Source: Pigmentiphaga aceris
GTDB lineage: Bacteria > Pseudomonadota > Gammaproteobacteria > Burkholderiales > Burkholderiaceae_B
Length of the DNA stretch: 64,000 bases
Direction of reading: 5' to 3'
Assembly (NCBI RefSeq): GCF_008119665.1
Contig: NZ_CP043046.1
Span: 5,456,001 to 5,520,000 of the forward strand
In this document: positions 57,407 through 64,000 of the stretch, in pieces
Layout of the letters: each line of letters opens with the position of its first letter
Position numbering within the stretch: the stretch's first letter is position 1
Program-made: the position numbers and the translations under genes
The notes under the pieces: model-generated
The model's database searches: none
What the model was told of the DNA's origin: nothing
The model's input: only the letters and a program-made list of their open reading frames with translations

Positions 57407-58216
57407 TCAATCTGCCGAATACACCAGCGACACCCCCACCTTCGCCGCCCCCAGTCGCGCCTCGTAATAGCCCGGCCGCGAGGTGTCGAACGGCACACTC
57501 AGCGTGCCGGTCGTGACAATCGCCCCCTTGGGCACAGTGATGCCACGACGACGAAGTTCGCTGAACAGGAACGTCAGCGACAGGAAAGGCTGGGTGCGTT
57601 TGTCACCCGCCAGCGACCCGCCCAGGCGCTCGTCATCCTTCCAGATACCGGCTTCATCTTCGAATCGTGCATCTGGCGAAAACGCCACGGCCTCACCCTG
57701 GATGAACGCGTGGAACCCGGCGTTATCTGCCACGAAACTGGGATAACTCACGGCCTTGCGATCGACAAAGCGGCTGCACACCACTTCGATCGCCACAAAG
57801 GCGCTGTCGATCATCGTGGCCGCGTCGAAGTCCTCGTCAGCCGGCGACACGTCACGCGAAAAGCGCACCGCCACTTCCGTTTCCAGCGTGGCGCTCGCAC
57901 CGGCCGGCAGCGTAACGACCGTGCCCGACGGAAACACCCGTGCCTGCGTCAGACATCCAGTCACCGCAGGATTGGGCAGCTCGCCGCGCAGACCCGCCGG
58001 CGACGCACCCGCGATCTTCCAGCCCACCTGCGGATCGTCAAGCCCGGCCACCATCAAAGACTGCGCGATGTAGGCCTCATCGAACGAAGGCGGACGCTCG
58101 GACGCAGGCAAGTCGGTCAGCAGTTCCCCGGTGCGCGAGGCGTTTGCCAAGCGAGCAGCAGGCAATGCCGGGTCGAAAGTTGTTTCGGGGCGTGTGTCGA
58201 GCGTCTTGTCAGTCAT
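57407..58216 (-). CDS. 2-keto-4-pentenoate hydratase-family protein (MhpD-like)
   Basis: A 269-residue fumarylacetoacetase-fold hydratase. VGWKIAGASPAGLRGELPNP, ETEVAVRFSRDV with the metal Glu residues, and FVAIEVVCSRFVD match the 2-oxopent-4-enoate hydratase/4-oxalocrotonate decarboxylase group that acts in meta-cleavage of aromatics. No other catabolic gene is adjacent, so the substrate is uncertain. The ATG complementary to 58214-58216 has AGGA upstream. Confidence 0.8.
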   Translation of the reverse strand: MTDKTLDTRPETTFDPALPAARLANASRTGELLTDLPASERPPSFDEAYIAQSLMVAGLDDPQVGWKIAGASPAGLRGELPNPAVTGCLTQARVFPSGTVVTLPAGASATLETEVAVRFSRDVSPADEDFDAATMIDSAFVAIEVVCSRFVDRKAVSYPSFVADNAGFHAFIQGEAVAFSPDARFEDEAGIWKDDERLGGSLAGDKRTQPFLSLTFLFSELRRRGITVPKGAIVTTGTLSVPFDTSRPGYYEARLGAAKVGVSLVYSAD

Positions 58217-58473
58217 GCCAGTCCTGTCGAAAAAATCGGTTCTGCGGATGCATCCCTCTGCCATTACAGCTGGGCGGATGAGGTCAGCGTTTTTGCTGCC
58301 ACCATTATCGGGAACAAACGATGACAGCAATCGGCAGGATACTGCGGTGGCCAGGTTCCAACCCATGCAGCGTGGCGACGGCGCGTTGCCAAGATCGCCA
58401 TCAGCACGACGCTTGTCCACCTGGCAAGCGGCACGACGCGCGTGGTTTCGATCAGCGCATCAACGATCAGACA

Positions 58474-59151
58474 TCAATAGAAGAACTCGCTCGCGTCGAA
58501 GGTTTCGCGCGGGAACATGTTCTGCCAGATCATGTCTTTCTTGGCCGCCACCAGTGGGAAATGTCCTTTCCATTCCTGGGTCAAGGTTGCCTGCTCGAAG
58601 CCCTTGCGCATCTCGACCATGCCCTGGCGATACTGGTCGACGGTAGACCACTTTTCAGTCACGGTGCGCTGCAGGAACGCCTTGAGCTTCTCGGGCACCT
58701 TGGCCACTTTGCAATCAAAGGCCACCTTCACGGCAAGCTTGTGCTCGGCCATCTTCTCAGTGACGGGTTCGGCCTCACCAAACGTGCAAACCGTTCGCTT
58801 CTGCGCGTCTTTCTGGCTGCGGAACATGGCGATGACATCGGGTTCGATTGCCTTCTTGCCAGCATCATCCAGACTCAGCTGCTTCAGAAACACCCCGGCC
58901 AACTGGGTCGGATAAATTTCGTCGGTGTTCACCATCTTGGCCACGTCGATGAAATTCGGTGAGAAACCGCCCGCAATACGATTGGCGCGCAAGTAATCGT
59001 TCAGTGCGGTCATGGCGGTGGTGTCGGTGACGACCAAGGTCTTGAAGAACAGATCCGTCACATATTGCGGACTGCGCGGTTCCGCTGCATGGGCAGCAGG
59101 CCCAGCGAGAAAAACGACCGCAACGAGGGTTCGGATGAGGTTCACTGTCAT
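58474..59151 (-). CDS. Uncharacterised exported protein
   Basis: A 225-residue protein with a clear signal peptide (LIRTLVAVVFLAGPAAHA/AEP). The mature part is helical and charged with two Cys residues (TVCTFGEAE and AFDCKVAK) that could form a disulfide. No domain I recognise. The ATG complementary to 59149-59151 has GGAAG seven bases upstream. It lies alone, with the dsb operon terminator upstream and the hydratase gene downstream. Confidence 0.65.
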   Translation of the reverse strand: MTVNLIRTLVAVVFLAGPAAHAAEPRSPQYVTDLFFKTLVVTDTTAMTALNDYLRANRIAGGFSPNFIDVAKMVNTDEIYPTQLAGVFLKQLSLDDAGKKAIEPDVIAMFRSQKDAQKRTVCTFGEAEPVTEKMAEHKLAVKVAFDCKVAKVPEKLKAFLQRTVTEKWSTVDQYRQGMVEMRKGFEQATLTQEWKGHFPLVAAKKDMIWQNMFPRETFDASEFFY

Positions 59152-59450
59152 ATCTTGCTTCCCGGGTTTGATAGCGTCAGCGCAACGCCTTTGAAACGCT
59201 GAAATCTTCTGCGCGATTCTGCAAAGAGAGAATCTGGTTTCCAGCGTGTTTAAAAAAATCCGCCCGAAGACACGCAACAACGCCCGCCCTCAGGCGTGTC
59301 AGCGCGATGACGCCGAAACGTCATTTAAATAGATGGTTTTTATAGCCGTGGTAATACAATGCGTCATTTGCAGCACTGCCGCAAATGCAAAAACAAGTGC
59401 CCGATTATGCCTGGACAGGCACGCAGCAAAAGATCAGCCCGAATATTAAT
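59152..59450. other. Non-coding gap upstream of the exported protein
   Basis: Roughly 300 bases with an AT-rich part near 59240-59360. On the minus strand TATAAA occurs near 59340 with a weak TGACGC 16 bases upstream, a possible promoter for the exported protein. No gene or clear RNA structure seen. Confidence 0.35.
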
Positions 59451-59482
59451 AAAAAATGGTGCCATCCAGAGAATGGCACCAT
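59451..59482 (-). terminator. Intrinsic terminator of the dsbB-dsbA operon
   Basis: ATGGTGCCAT (59456-59465) pairs with ATGGCACCAT (59473-59482) around seven bases. On the minus strand a run of six T residues follows (A-run 59451-59456). It lies 48 bases past the DsbA-like gene. Confidence 0.88.
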
Positions 59483-59529
59483 CAAAATATTCGATTATTC
59501 AACGCCTGCAAGTGCGCAGGCCGCAAAAA

Positions 59530-60189
59530 TCAGTCGGGATACGCCAGCCGCAGTTCCTGTTGAACCAACTCCTCAAGCTGCGCATAGCCAAAGTTCACCA
59601 GCGGTTTGCCGTTCACAAAGAACCCGGGCGTGCGGGTCACGTTCAAGGTCTTGGCATCGGCCATGTCCTGATCGATCACCGCCTTCACGGCGGGCGCATC
59701 CACATCGACGCGGGCCTTGGCCAGATCAAAAGACGTGCCCTTCAAGAAGCCCCAGATGCGTTCCGGTTCAGGCCGGCTGTGGGATGCCCACGCGTCCTGG
59801 TTGTTCAGCACGATTTCCGTCACGGGAATGAACAGGTTCTGCGCCTGCGCCGCCACCAGAATCTTGGCGGCCAATTCAGACCCATGATGGAATGGCACGA
59901 AGCGCACCACCAGTTGCACGCGGCCTTTCTCGGCATCGACCAGCTTCTTCACCATCGGATAAAACGCGCGGCAGGTTTCGCACGCCGGGTCGAAGAATTC
60001 GGTGATCTTCACCTTTGCCGTAGACGGCCCATAAGTCGGTGAATGACTGCGGTTGAATACCGGGCTGTTCTGCTGCGCAAGCTGTTGCTGGGCCTTGGCC
60101 TGCTGACGCTGGTAGGTGAACACCCCCAGGATGAACGCGAGCAATACCACTGCGCCCGCGAGGATGAAAACGGTTTTCTTGCGTGTCAT
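59530..60189 (-). CDS. DsbA-like periplasmic thiol oxidoreductase, membrane-anchored
   Basis: A 219-residue thioredoxin-fold protein. The N-terminal hydrophobic segment (VFILAGAVVLLAFILGVFTY) is followed by a Gln-rich coil rather than a signal-peptidase site, so it is probably an anchored periplasmic protein. The active site is Cys70-Glu-Thr-Cys73 (DPACETCRAFYP) and the cis-Pro loop is TRTPGFFVNG. The CETC dipeptide differs from the CPHC of E. coli DsbA. It should oxidise or handle thiols with the DsbB encoded just upstream, whose stop overlaps this start (ATGA). Confidence 0.85.
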   Translation of the reverse strand: MTRKKTVFILAGAVVLLAFILGVFTYQRQQAKAQQQLAQQNSPVFNRSHSPTYGPSTAKVKITEFFDPACETCRAFYPMVKKLVDAEKGRVQLVVRFVPFHHGSELAAKILVAAQAQNLFIPVTEIVLNNQDAWASHSRPEPERIWGFLKGTSFDLAKARVDVDAPAVKAVIDQDMADAKTLNVTRTPGFFVNGKPLVNFGYAQLEELVQQELRLAYPD

Positions 60190-60656
60190 GAAGATGCCTT
60201 ACGTTTGGCTGCCCACAGAAGCAGCACGATCAAAGAGAACGCGACCAGGGAAAGCAGCGGAATGGTGATGAACCCCGCCAATTGCAGATCGACTTTTGCG
60301 CAGGAACCGGCGGCCCCGCAGGGCTGCAAACCGGTCGGAATTAGGCCGATGTACAGCAGGCAGTGATAAACAGCCAGCAGCCAGCCAATGACCGCCAGCG
60401 GCTGCGCGTAGCGAATGCAGCGCACATCATCGGTGTAGGTGCCAATGCCCAGAATCAGCACCAGCGGGAACATGGCAATGCGCTGATACCAGCACAGCAC
60501 GCAAGGGGTGAAGTCCATCAGCTCGCTGAGAAACAGCGCGCCAAGCGTCGATACCAACGCGATCAGCCAGCTGAACAACAGGAACGACCACCATGGGTTT
60601 GCGGGCAACGACGGCGAAGGTGTCGCCGGTTGCCGGGGGAGTGATTGGGACATCAT
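60186..60656 (-). CDS. Disulfide bond formation protein DsbB-like
   Basis: A 156-residue four-helix membrane protein. The redox pairs are Cys52-Val-Leu-Cys55 (FTPCVLCWYQR) and Cys112/Cys118 (QPCGAAGSCA), with RIAMFPLVLILG typical of DsbB/BdbC. It transfers electrons from the DsbA-like partner to quinones. The tandem ATGATG complementary to 60651-60656 is chosen as start; the upstream frame runs through a hairpin. Cotranscribed with the DsbA-like gene. Confidence 0.85.
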   Translation of the reverse strand: MMSQSLPRQPATPSPSLPANPWWSFLLFSWLIALVSTLGALFLSELMDFTPCVLCWYQRIAMFPLVLILGIGTYTDDVRCIRYAQPLAVIGWLLAVYHCLLYIGLIPTGLQPCGAAGSCAKVDLQLAGFITIPLLSLVAFSLIVLLLWAAKRKASS

Positions 60657-60679
60657 CCAAGCTCGGAAAATCAGTAATC

Positions 60680-60703
60680 CCGCCTGGTCTTCAGACCAGG
60701 CGG
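60680..60703 (-). promoter_or_regulatory. Hairpin between the Cys-rich gene and dsbB
   Basis: CCGCCTGGTC (60680-60689) pairs with GACCAGGCGG (60694-60703) around four bases, 24 bases before the chosen dsbB start. T residues follow only loosely on the minus strand, so it could be a weak attenuator between the two genes. Confidence 0.5.
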
Positions 60704-60777
60704 CCAACTGGGGCAGGTGATGCGGCATTCGACCGTGATGGAATCGAGCACACGCTCACACGCGCCAGAAAACGGGA

Positions 60778-61134
60778 TTACAAGATTGGCGGCTTGAAGT
60801 CGGGCGGCGTGTCGGCGCTGAGATAGCCGACAGCAGAAGTGGGCGGCGCTTGCCGCGTGGGGACTACAACCGGCTGGATACGCTCACTCGCCAGCAAACC
60901 GGGAGCATGGCAACCGTGGCACAGCTGGCAAGCATCGCACTGCACACCCAGCGTGCAGGCAGCAAGCCCGAATGCTTCGCACTGAATACCGCTTGAAGCG
61001 GCTTCAGCGTCTGTCTGGACATGCGCCAGCGTGACCGCATCACCCTTTTGCCAGGCAGCCGCCATCGCCCCGACTGGAAAGCCGAGTTGTGCGATGAGCA
61101 ATGCGAAGCACAGCAGGAAGGAGAAACAGCGCAT
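60778..61134 (-). CDS. Small cysteine-rich exported protein
   Basis: A 118-residue protein with a signal peptide (SFLLCFALLIAQLGFPVGAMA/AAW). The mature part has six Cys, four of them with His residues in CDACQLCHGCHAPG. The tail is Pro-rich. The ATG complementary to 61132-61134 has AGGA five bases upstream. The spaced Cys/His could bind metal or form disulfides. It lies 121 bases upstream of dsbB in the same direction. I do not recognise the family. Confidence 0.6.
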   Translation of the reverse strand: MRCFSFLLCFALLIAQLGFPVGAMAAAWQKGDAVTLAHVQTDAEAASSGIQCEAFGLAACTLGVQCDACQLCHGCHAPGLLASERIQPVVVPTRQAPPTSAVGYLSADTPPDFKPPIL

Positions 61135-61303
61135 GAAGTCCTGATCGTTCGCAGCGTCAATCTAGCGAACTGAGGGCACCAGTTTACTTGAGCGTTTCAC
61201 ATACTTGTTCTGCCGATCCGCAAGGCTGGATATAACCCCCCAAGGCCTTGCGCTTGCGTTTGCCACCCTGAGTCAGGGCGTACCGCCGCACTGATCGTCA
61301 GGC

Positions 61304-62881
61304 TCAATCCCAACGATCGATCGTGTATTCCATCACCCCGGTCGAACTGGTCACACGCACCCGGTTACCCGCGCTGTTTCCACTGATGCGAATGCCGCAC
61401 GCCGATGCCGACTCCCGCCCCTGCAACGCACCGGCTTTCGAGTAGGCCTCGATCGTCGCCCGGATCGGATACAGCTCGGACCGCAGAATTTCAGGGAACA
61501 GACTCAAGCCCGGTTCGCTGGAATCCACGGCACCATCAATGATGAAAATCACGCTCTTGCCCTGGTACTCGTGGCCGCCGTTCCACATCGACGGCTGAAG
61601 CGTCACCGCAGTCACCTTGCGGTAACCCTCAGACGGCATGCCCCACTGCGACGACGGCGAACCGTTGTGATACACGTACCAAGACACCGGATTGCGAACG
61701 CTGTTGCTGTCCCATTGCAGGATCGGCGGCGCATCTGCATTCACCGCAGTCAGCAGCGCGCACCAGTTCATGTTGTCGCTCAGCAGGAACTCGATCTGCT
61801 CGGCAGTGGGCAGCACTGTGCGCTGGAACTTTGCCCAGGTGATCACGCCCGCATCACTCGTCATCGCGGCAGGTTGTGTCTTGCCTTTCGGAATCAGGTG
61901 ACCGAACACGCCCTTGCCCGATGCCGCAGGTTTATCGGCAGGCTGCCATATCGTCTGTATCTCATCCAGCTTGGCAAAGCGGCGCGCCAGGCTTGGCTCC
62001 AGCCCCAATTCCGCAATGACCTTCTCGCCTTGCGCAATGTTGCCGGCAGTCGCTGCCACCTGCGGCCGCTGATATTGCAGTGGATGCATCTTCGCGGCAA
62101 AGCGGGCCTTTACATCGTCAAACGCCATGCCGCTGGCAATATCTTCCAGCAGGGTGCCGATCATCGAACTGCGCGGCGTGCAGAACCCGACAGGTGCCGA
62201 CGCAACCGCCCGCCACATCAGCGCATCGCGTTGACGACCGTGCGTGCTGTCATGCTGAGTACGCACCTGGTGCAGCCACTCGCCAGCACCCAGCACCTTC
62301 TCACTGCGATACAAGGATTCTGAACGCAGCAGGCCCAGGGCAGCATTGATCGTGTCCGCATTGAAGTCAGCCAGACCGCGTTGCAAGGTGCCCAAGTCCT
62401 GCAACTTCAGGCTGACGGCGGCACGCAGACGCGCGTTGTTCATGGACCTGCGCATGGCGGTCGGTACCGGCACCGAGAAATGCGACCAGCCTCCCTTCGT
62501 GGCCAAGCCCAGGTCGGTGGCATTGGTCATGAACACGCCAGTGATTCTGGCTTGCTTTACTTGAGTCGCCATCAAACGCGCACTCGGCCCATACTCGCCA
62601 TCGTGATCCGACGGCCACAAGACCGACGTGATCTCGCCGTCATCTTCCACACGCACCAAGCCACCAAAACGCTCGATGAAGTGACGGCAGCACGCGCAGT
62701 TGTGCTCCTGCCGATTGCGCGCGTCGAAACCCGACAGATACAGATCAAACAGCCCGTCGGTGGCAACCGTCAGAATCTGCGATGCCTGAGCTTCCACCAT
62801 GCGGGCAAAGTGCCTTTGCACCACGGTATTGAAATGATCGAACAGCGCGTTGTCGATAGTCTGTGTAGAAGTAGTCTGCAT
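61304..62881 (-). CDS. Uncharacterised 525-residue protein with a CxCC motif
   Basis: I cannot assign a function. There is no signal peptide or membrane segment, so it is probably cytoplasmic. Near the N-terminus a compact motif His60-N-Cys62-A-Cys64-Cys65-R-H-F-I precedes FGGLVRVEDDGEITSVLW; it could bind metal. Further marks are KMHPLQYQRPQ (about residue 270), GVITWAKFQRTVLPTAEQIE and SWYVYHNGSPSSQWG. The last 60 residues are beta-rich. From memory, similar motif-bearing proteins occur in large tailed phages and scattered bacteria. The ATG is complementary to 62879-62881. A four-helix membrane protein gene lies 50 bases upstream in the same direction. Confidence 0.6.
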   Translation of the reverse strand: MQTTSTQTIDNALFDHFNTVVQRHFARMVEAQASQILTVATDGLFDLYLSGFDARNRQEHNCACCRHFIERFGGLVRVEDDGEITSVLWPSDHDGEYGPSARLMATQVKQARITGVFMTNATDLGLATKGGWSHFSVPVPTAMRRSMNNARLRAAVSLKLQDLGTLQRGLADFNADTINAALGLLRSESLYRSEKVLGAGEWLHQVRTQHDSTHGRQRDALMWRAVASAPVGFCTPRSSMIGTLLEDIASGMAFDDVKARFAAKMHPLQYQRPQVAATAGNIAQGEKVIAELGLEPSLARRFAKLDEIQTIWQPADKPAASGKGVFGHLIPKGKTQPAAMTSDAGVITWAKFQRTVLPTAEQIEFLLSDNMNWCALLTAVNADAPPILQWDSNSVRNPVSWYVYHNGSPSSQWGMPSEGYRKVTAVTLQPSMWNGGHEYQGKSVIFIIDGAVDSSEPGLSLFPEILRSELYPIRATIEAYSKAGALQGRESASACGIRISGNSAGNRVRVTSSTGVMEYTIDRWD

Positions 62882-62930
62882 AACACGTGCTTTTGAAATT
62901 TATTGCTTGGAACCCAACAGCATCAGAGCA

Positions 62931-63389
62931 TCAAGCCCCGGCAGCCTGCGCCTTGTCACGACGCGCAATCACAATGCCGCCAATCAGCAAGGCAGCGCCG
63001 ATGACGCCGTAAGCACCACCGAAAATGAGCACCATGAAGAAAGCCGCCGCAGCACTGCCGTGATCGCCACTGGTTGCCTGTGTGTTTTCAACGATGGCGA
63101 TCACAATCATCGCGGGCAAGGACAACAGGAACAGAATGCCTGCTGTCTTCAAGCCGTTGCCGATGCGCTGCTGCAGTCTGGCCATGCGCAATAGCCAGAA
63201 CAATGAAAGCGCGAACACCACGACTTGAACGACACTGATGAATTTCATGCCGCTCGGTGGCATGCCGCCCCACCGGTCTGCCGCGAGTAGCAGCGTGGAG
63301 ACGACAGGGTTTGCAGCGTAGGCAATCAGAAAAGCGAGTGCCAGGGTACCAGCCCAGATCAAGGCCGGATGGTGACGGGAAACAGTCAT
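62931..63389 (-). CDS. Uncharacterised four-helix membrane protein
   Basis: A 152-residue protein with four hydrophobic segments (about 10-30, 50-68, 80-100 and 115-142) and little else. The loop ENTQATSGDHGSAAAA faces outward in the likely topology. The ATG is complementary to 63387-63389. It may be cotranscribed with the 525-residue gene 50 bases downstream. A small inverted repeat lies upstream. Family not recognised. Confidence 0.6.
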   Translation of the reverse strand: MTVSRHHPALIWAGTLALAFLIAYAANPVVSTLLLAADRWGGMPPSGMKFISVVQVVVFALSLFWLLRMARLQQRIGNGLKTAGILFLLSLPAMIVIAIVENTQATSGDHGSAAAAFFMVLIFGGAYGVIGAALLIGGIVIARRDKAQAAGA

Positions 63390-63415
63390 GATGTGCCAGC
63401 CGATTCAATATGAAA

Positions 63416-63433
63416 AATGCAAATACTTGCATT
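63416..63433. promoter_or_regulatory. Small inverted repeat upstream of the membrane protein gene
   Basis: AATGCAA (63416-63422) and TTGCATT (63427-63433) are exact complements with a four-base centre, 27 bases before the membrane protein start. It is a possible operator; no regulator is adjacent. Confidence 0.35.
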
Positions 63434-63648
63434 CAAATATCAACTTCTGATTCAACACCAGCGCAGGATATTTGCTGGACGACAGCGATGAAACCCACTG
63501 TCGCAGTCGCAGCCCCTGGGGCTGGCGGGCACCAAACGTACACCACCACGCTTGGTACCGGCCACCCCCGTAATATCCTGTTTCGCTGGAATCGAATACC
63601 GACTGGCCGCCAGCATGCCTCGGGCTGCATCGCCCTTGGCAGCCGGCA

Positions 63649-64000
63649 TCAATGCGATCGCAGATCCGACAGGAACTTCTGCGCACGCGCGCTTTGGGGT
63701 GTCGAGAAGAACGCATCGGGACTTCCGGTTTCAACAATAGCGCCGTGATCCATGAACCAGACGCGGTCCGCCACTTCACGTGCGAATCCCATTTCATGGG
63801 TCACACACATCATGGTCATACCCTCGCGCGCGAGCTGCTTCATGACCTGCAAGACCTCACCGACCATTTCAGGATCAAGCGCGCTGGTCGGCTCATCGAA
63901 CAGCATCGCGGGTGGGTCCATGGCAAGCGCACGGGCGATGGCCACACGCTGCTGCTGGCCGCCCGACAACTGGCCGGGATAAGCATCCACTTTTGCGGCC
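63649..64000 (-). CDS. Polar amino-acid ABC transporter ATPase, C-terminal part
   Basis: Only the last 117 codons are in the window; the gene begins beyond the right edge. [19 protein letters not shown] is the ABC signature, [19 protein letters not shown] carries Walker B, and [16 protein letters not shown] the switch His with the GlnQ/HisP-type motif. The end ([20 protein letters not shown]) is typical of ATPases for polar amino-acid import. Partner genes would be outside the window. Confidence 0.9.
   Translation of the reverse strand, partial: AAKVDAYPGQLSGGQQQRVAIARALAMDPPAMLFDEPTSALDPEMVGEVLQVMKQLAREGMTMMCVTHEMGFAREVADRVWFMDHGAIVETGSPDAFFSTPQSARAQKFLSDLRSH

Noticed and set aside
60704..60728. 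Alternative DsbB start adding a 24-residue leader
   Set aside because: The added part would be translated through a perfect hairpin and is not typical of DsbB; the tandem ATG at 60656 is preferred.

Overview
This 64 kb window is a typical chromosomal segment of a GC-rich beta-proteobacterium. Gene content and protein character fit Burkholderiales, probably Alcaligenaceae (Bordetella/Achromobacter-like). That placement is inferred from the fmdB-DUF502-aspS cluster, the type II secretion gene order, the polyamine-type ABC operon and the many cytoplasmic regulators. I saw no rRNA, tRNA, CRISPR array, insertion sequence or prophage. Every gene was read from the sequence; all functions are homology judgements made from memory of families.

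Layout. 1-1.3 kb: end of a methylglyoxal-synthase-like gene and a KDG-kinase-like sugar kinase. 1.6-9.4 kb: a fatty-acid beta-oxidation operon on the minus strand (TetR regulator, acyl-CoA dehydrogenase, fused hydroxyacyl-CoA dehydrogenase/enoyl-CoA hydratase, thiolase, MFS transporter), with a perfect inverted repeat in front of the regulator. 9.6-16.5 kb: an XRE-cupin regulator divergent from a polyamine-type ABC transporter operon that also encodes a HAD hydrolase and a PuuB-like FAD oxidase. 16.6-20.8 kb: a 5'-nucleotidase lipoprotein and the coupled ybhP-clsB pair. 20.9-22.8 kb: an orphan DUF4214/RTX exoprotein. 23.1-25.9 kb: fmdB-DUF502-aspS. 26.1-29.5 kb: a putative Na+/H+ antiporter and a transmembrane chemoreceptor.

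29.7-43.8 kb: a type II secretion locus. gspG-H-I-J-K-L-M-N-D-E-F is one minus-strand operon with mostly overlapping genes. gspC lies apart on the plus strand, separated by a gamma-glutamyltransferase lipoprotein gene and an AT-rich regulatory region. 44-49.9 kb: an unknown membrane protein and three regulator/effector pairs arranged divergently (Lrp with an EamA exporter, TetR with an NmrA-like protein, HxlR with an old yellow enzyme), each with a candidate operator in its intergenic gap. 50-55.3 kb: two soluble PAS-PAS chemoreceptors (BdlA-like) flanking a FAD oxidoreductase and a class II aldolase. 55.8-57.3 kb: the formaldehyde detoxification pair frmR-frmA with a visible operator. 57.4-61.1 kb: a hydratase, an unknown periplasmic protein, and a dsbB-dsbA pair preceded by a small cysteine-rich exported protein. 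61.3-63.4 kb: a 525-residue protein of unknown function with a CxCC motif and a four-helix membrane protein. The window ends inside an amino-acid-type ABC ATPase gene.

The least explained items are the 525-residue protein, the Cys-rich protein upstream of dsbBA, the split gsp locus with its AT-rich repeat cluster, the Ser/Gly-rich and C-terminally extended GspD, and the HAD enzyme inside the polyamine-type operon. I found no convincing evidence of a wholly new multi-gene system.
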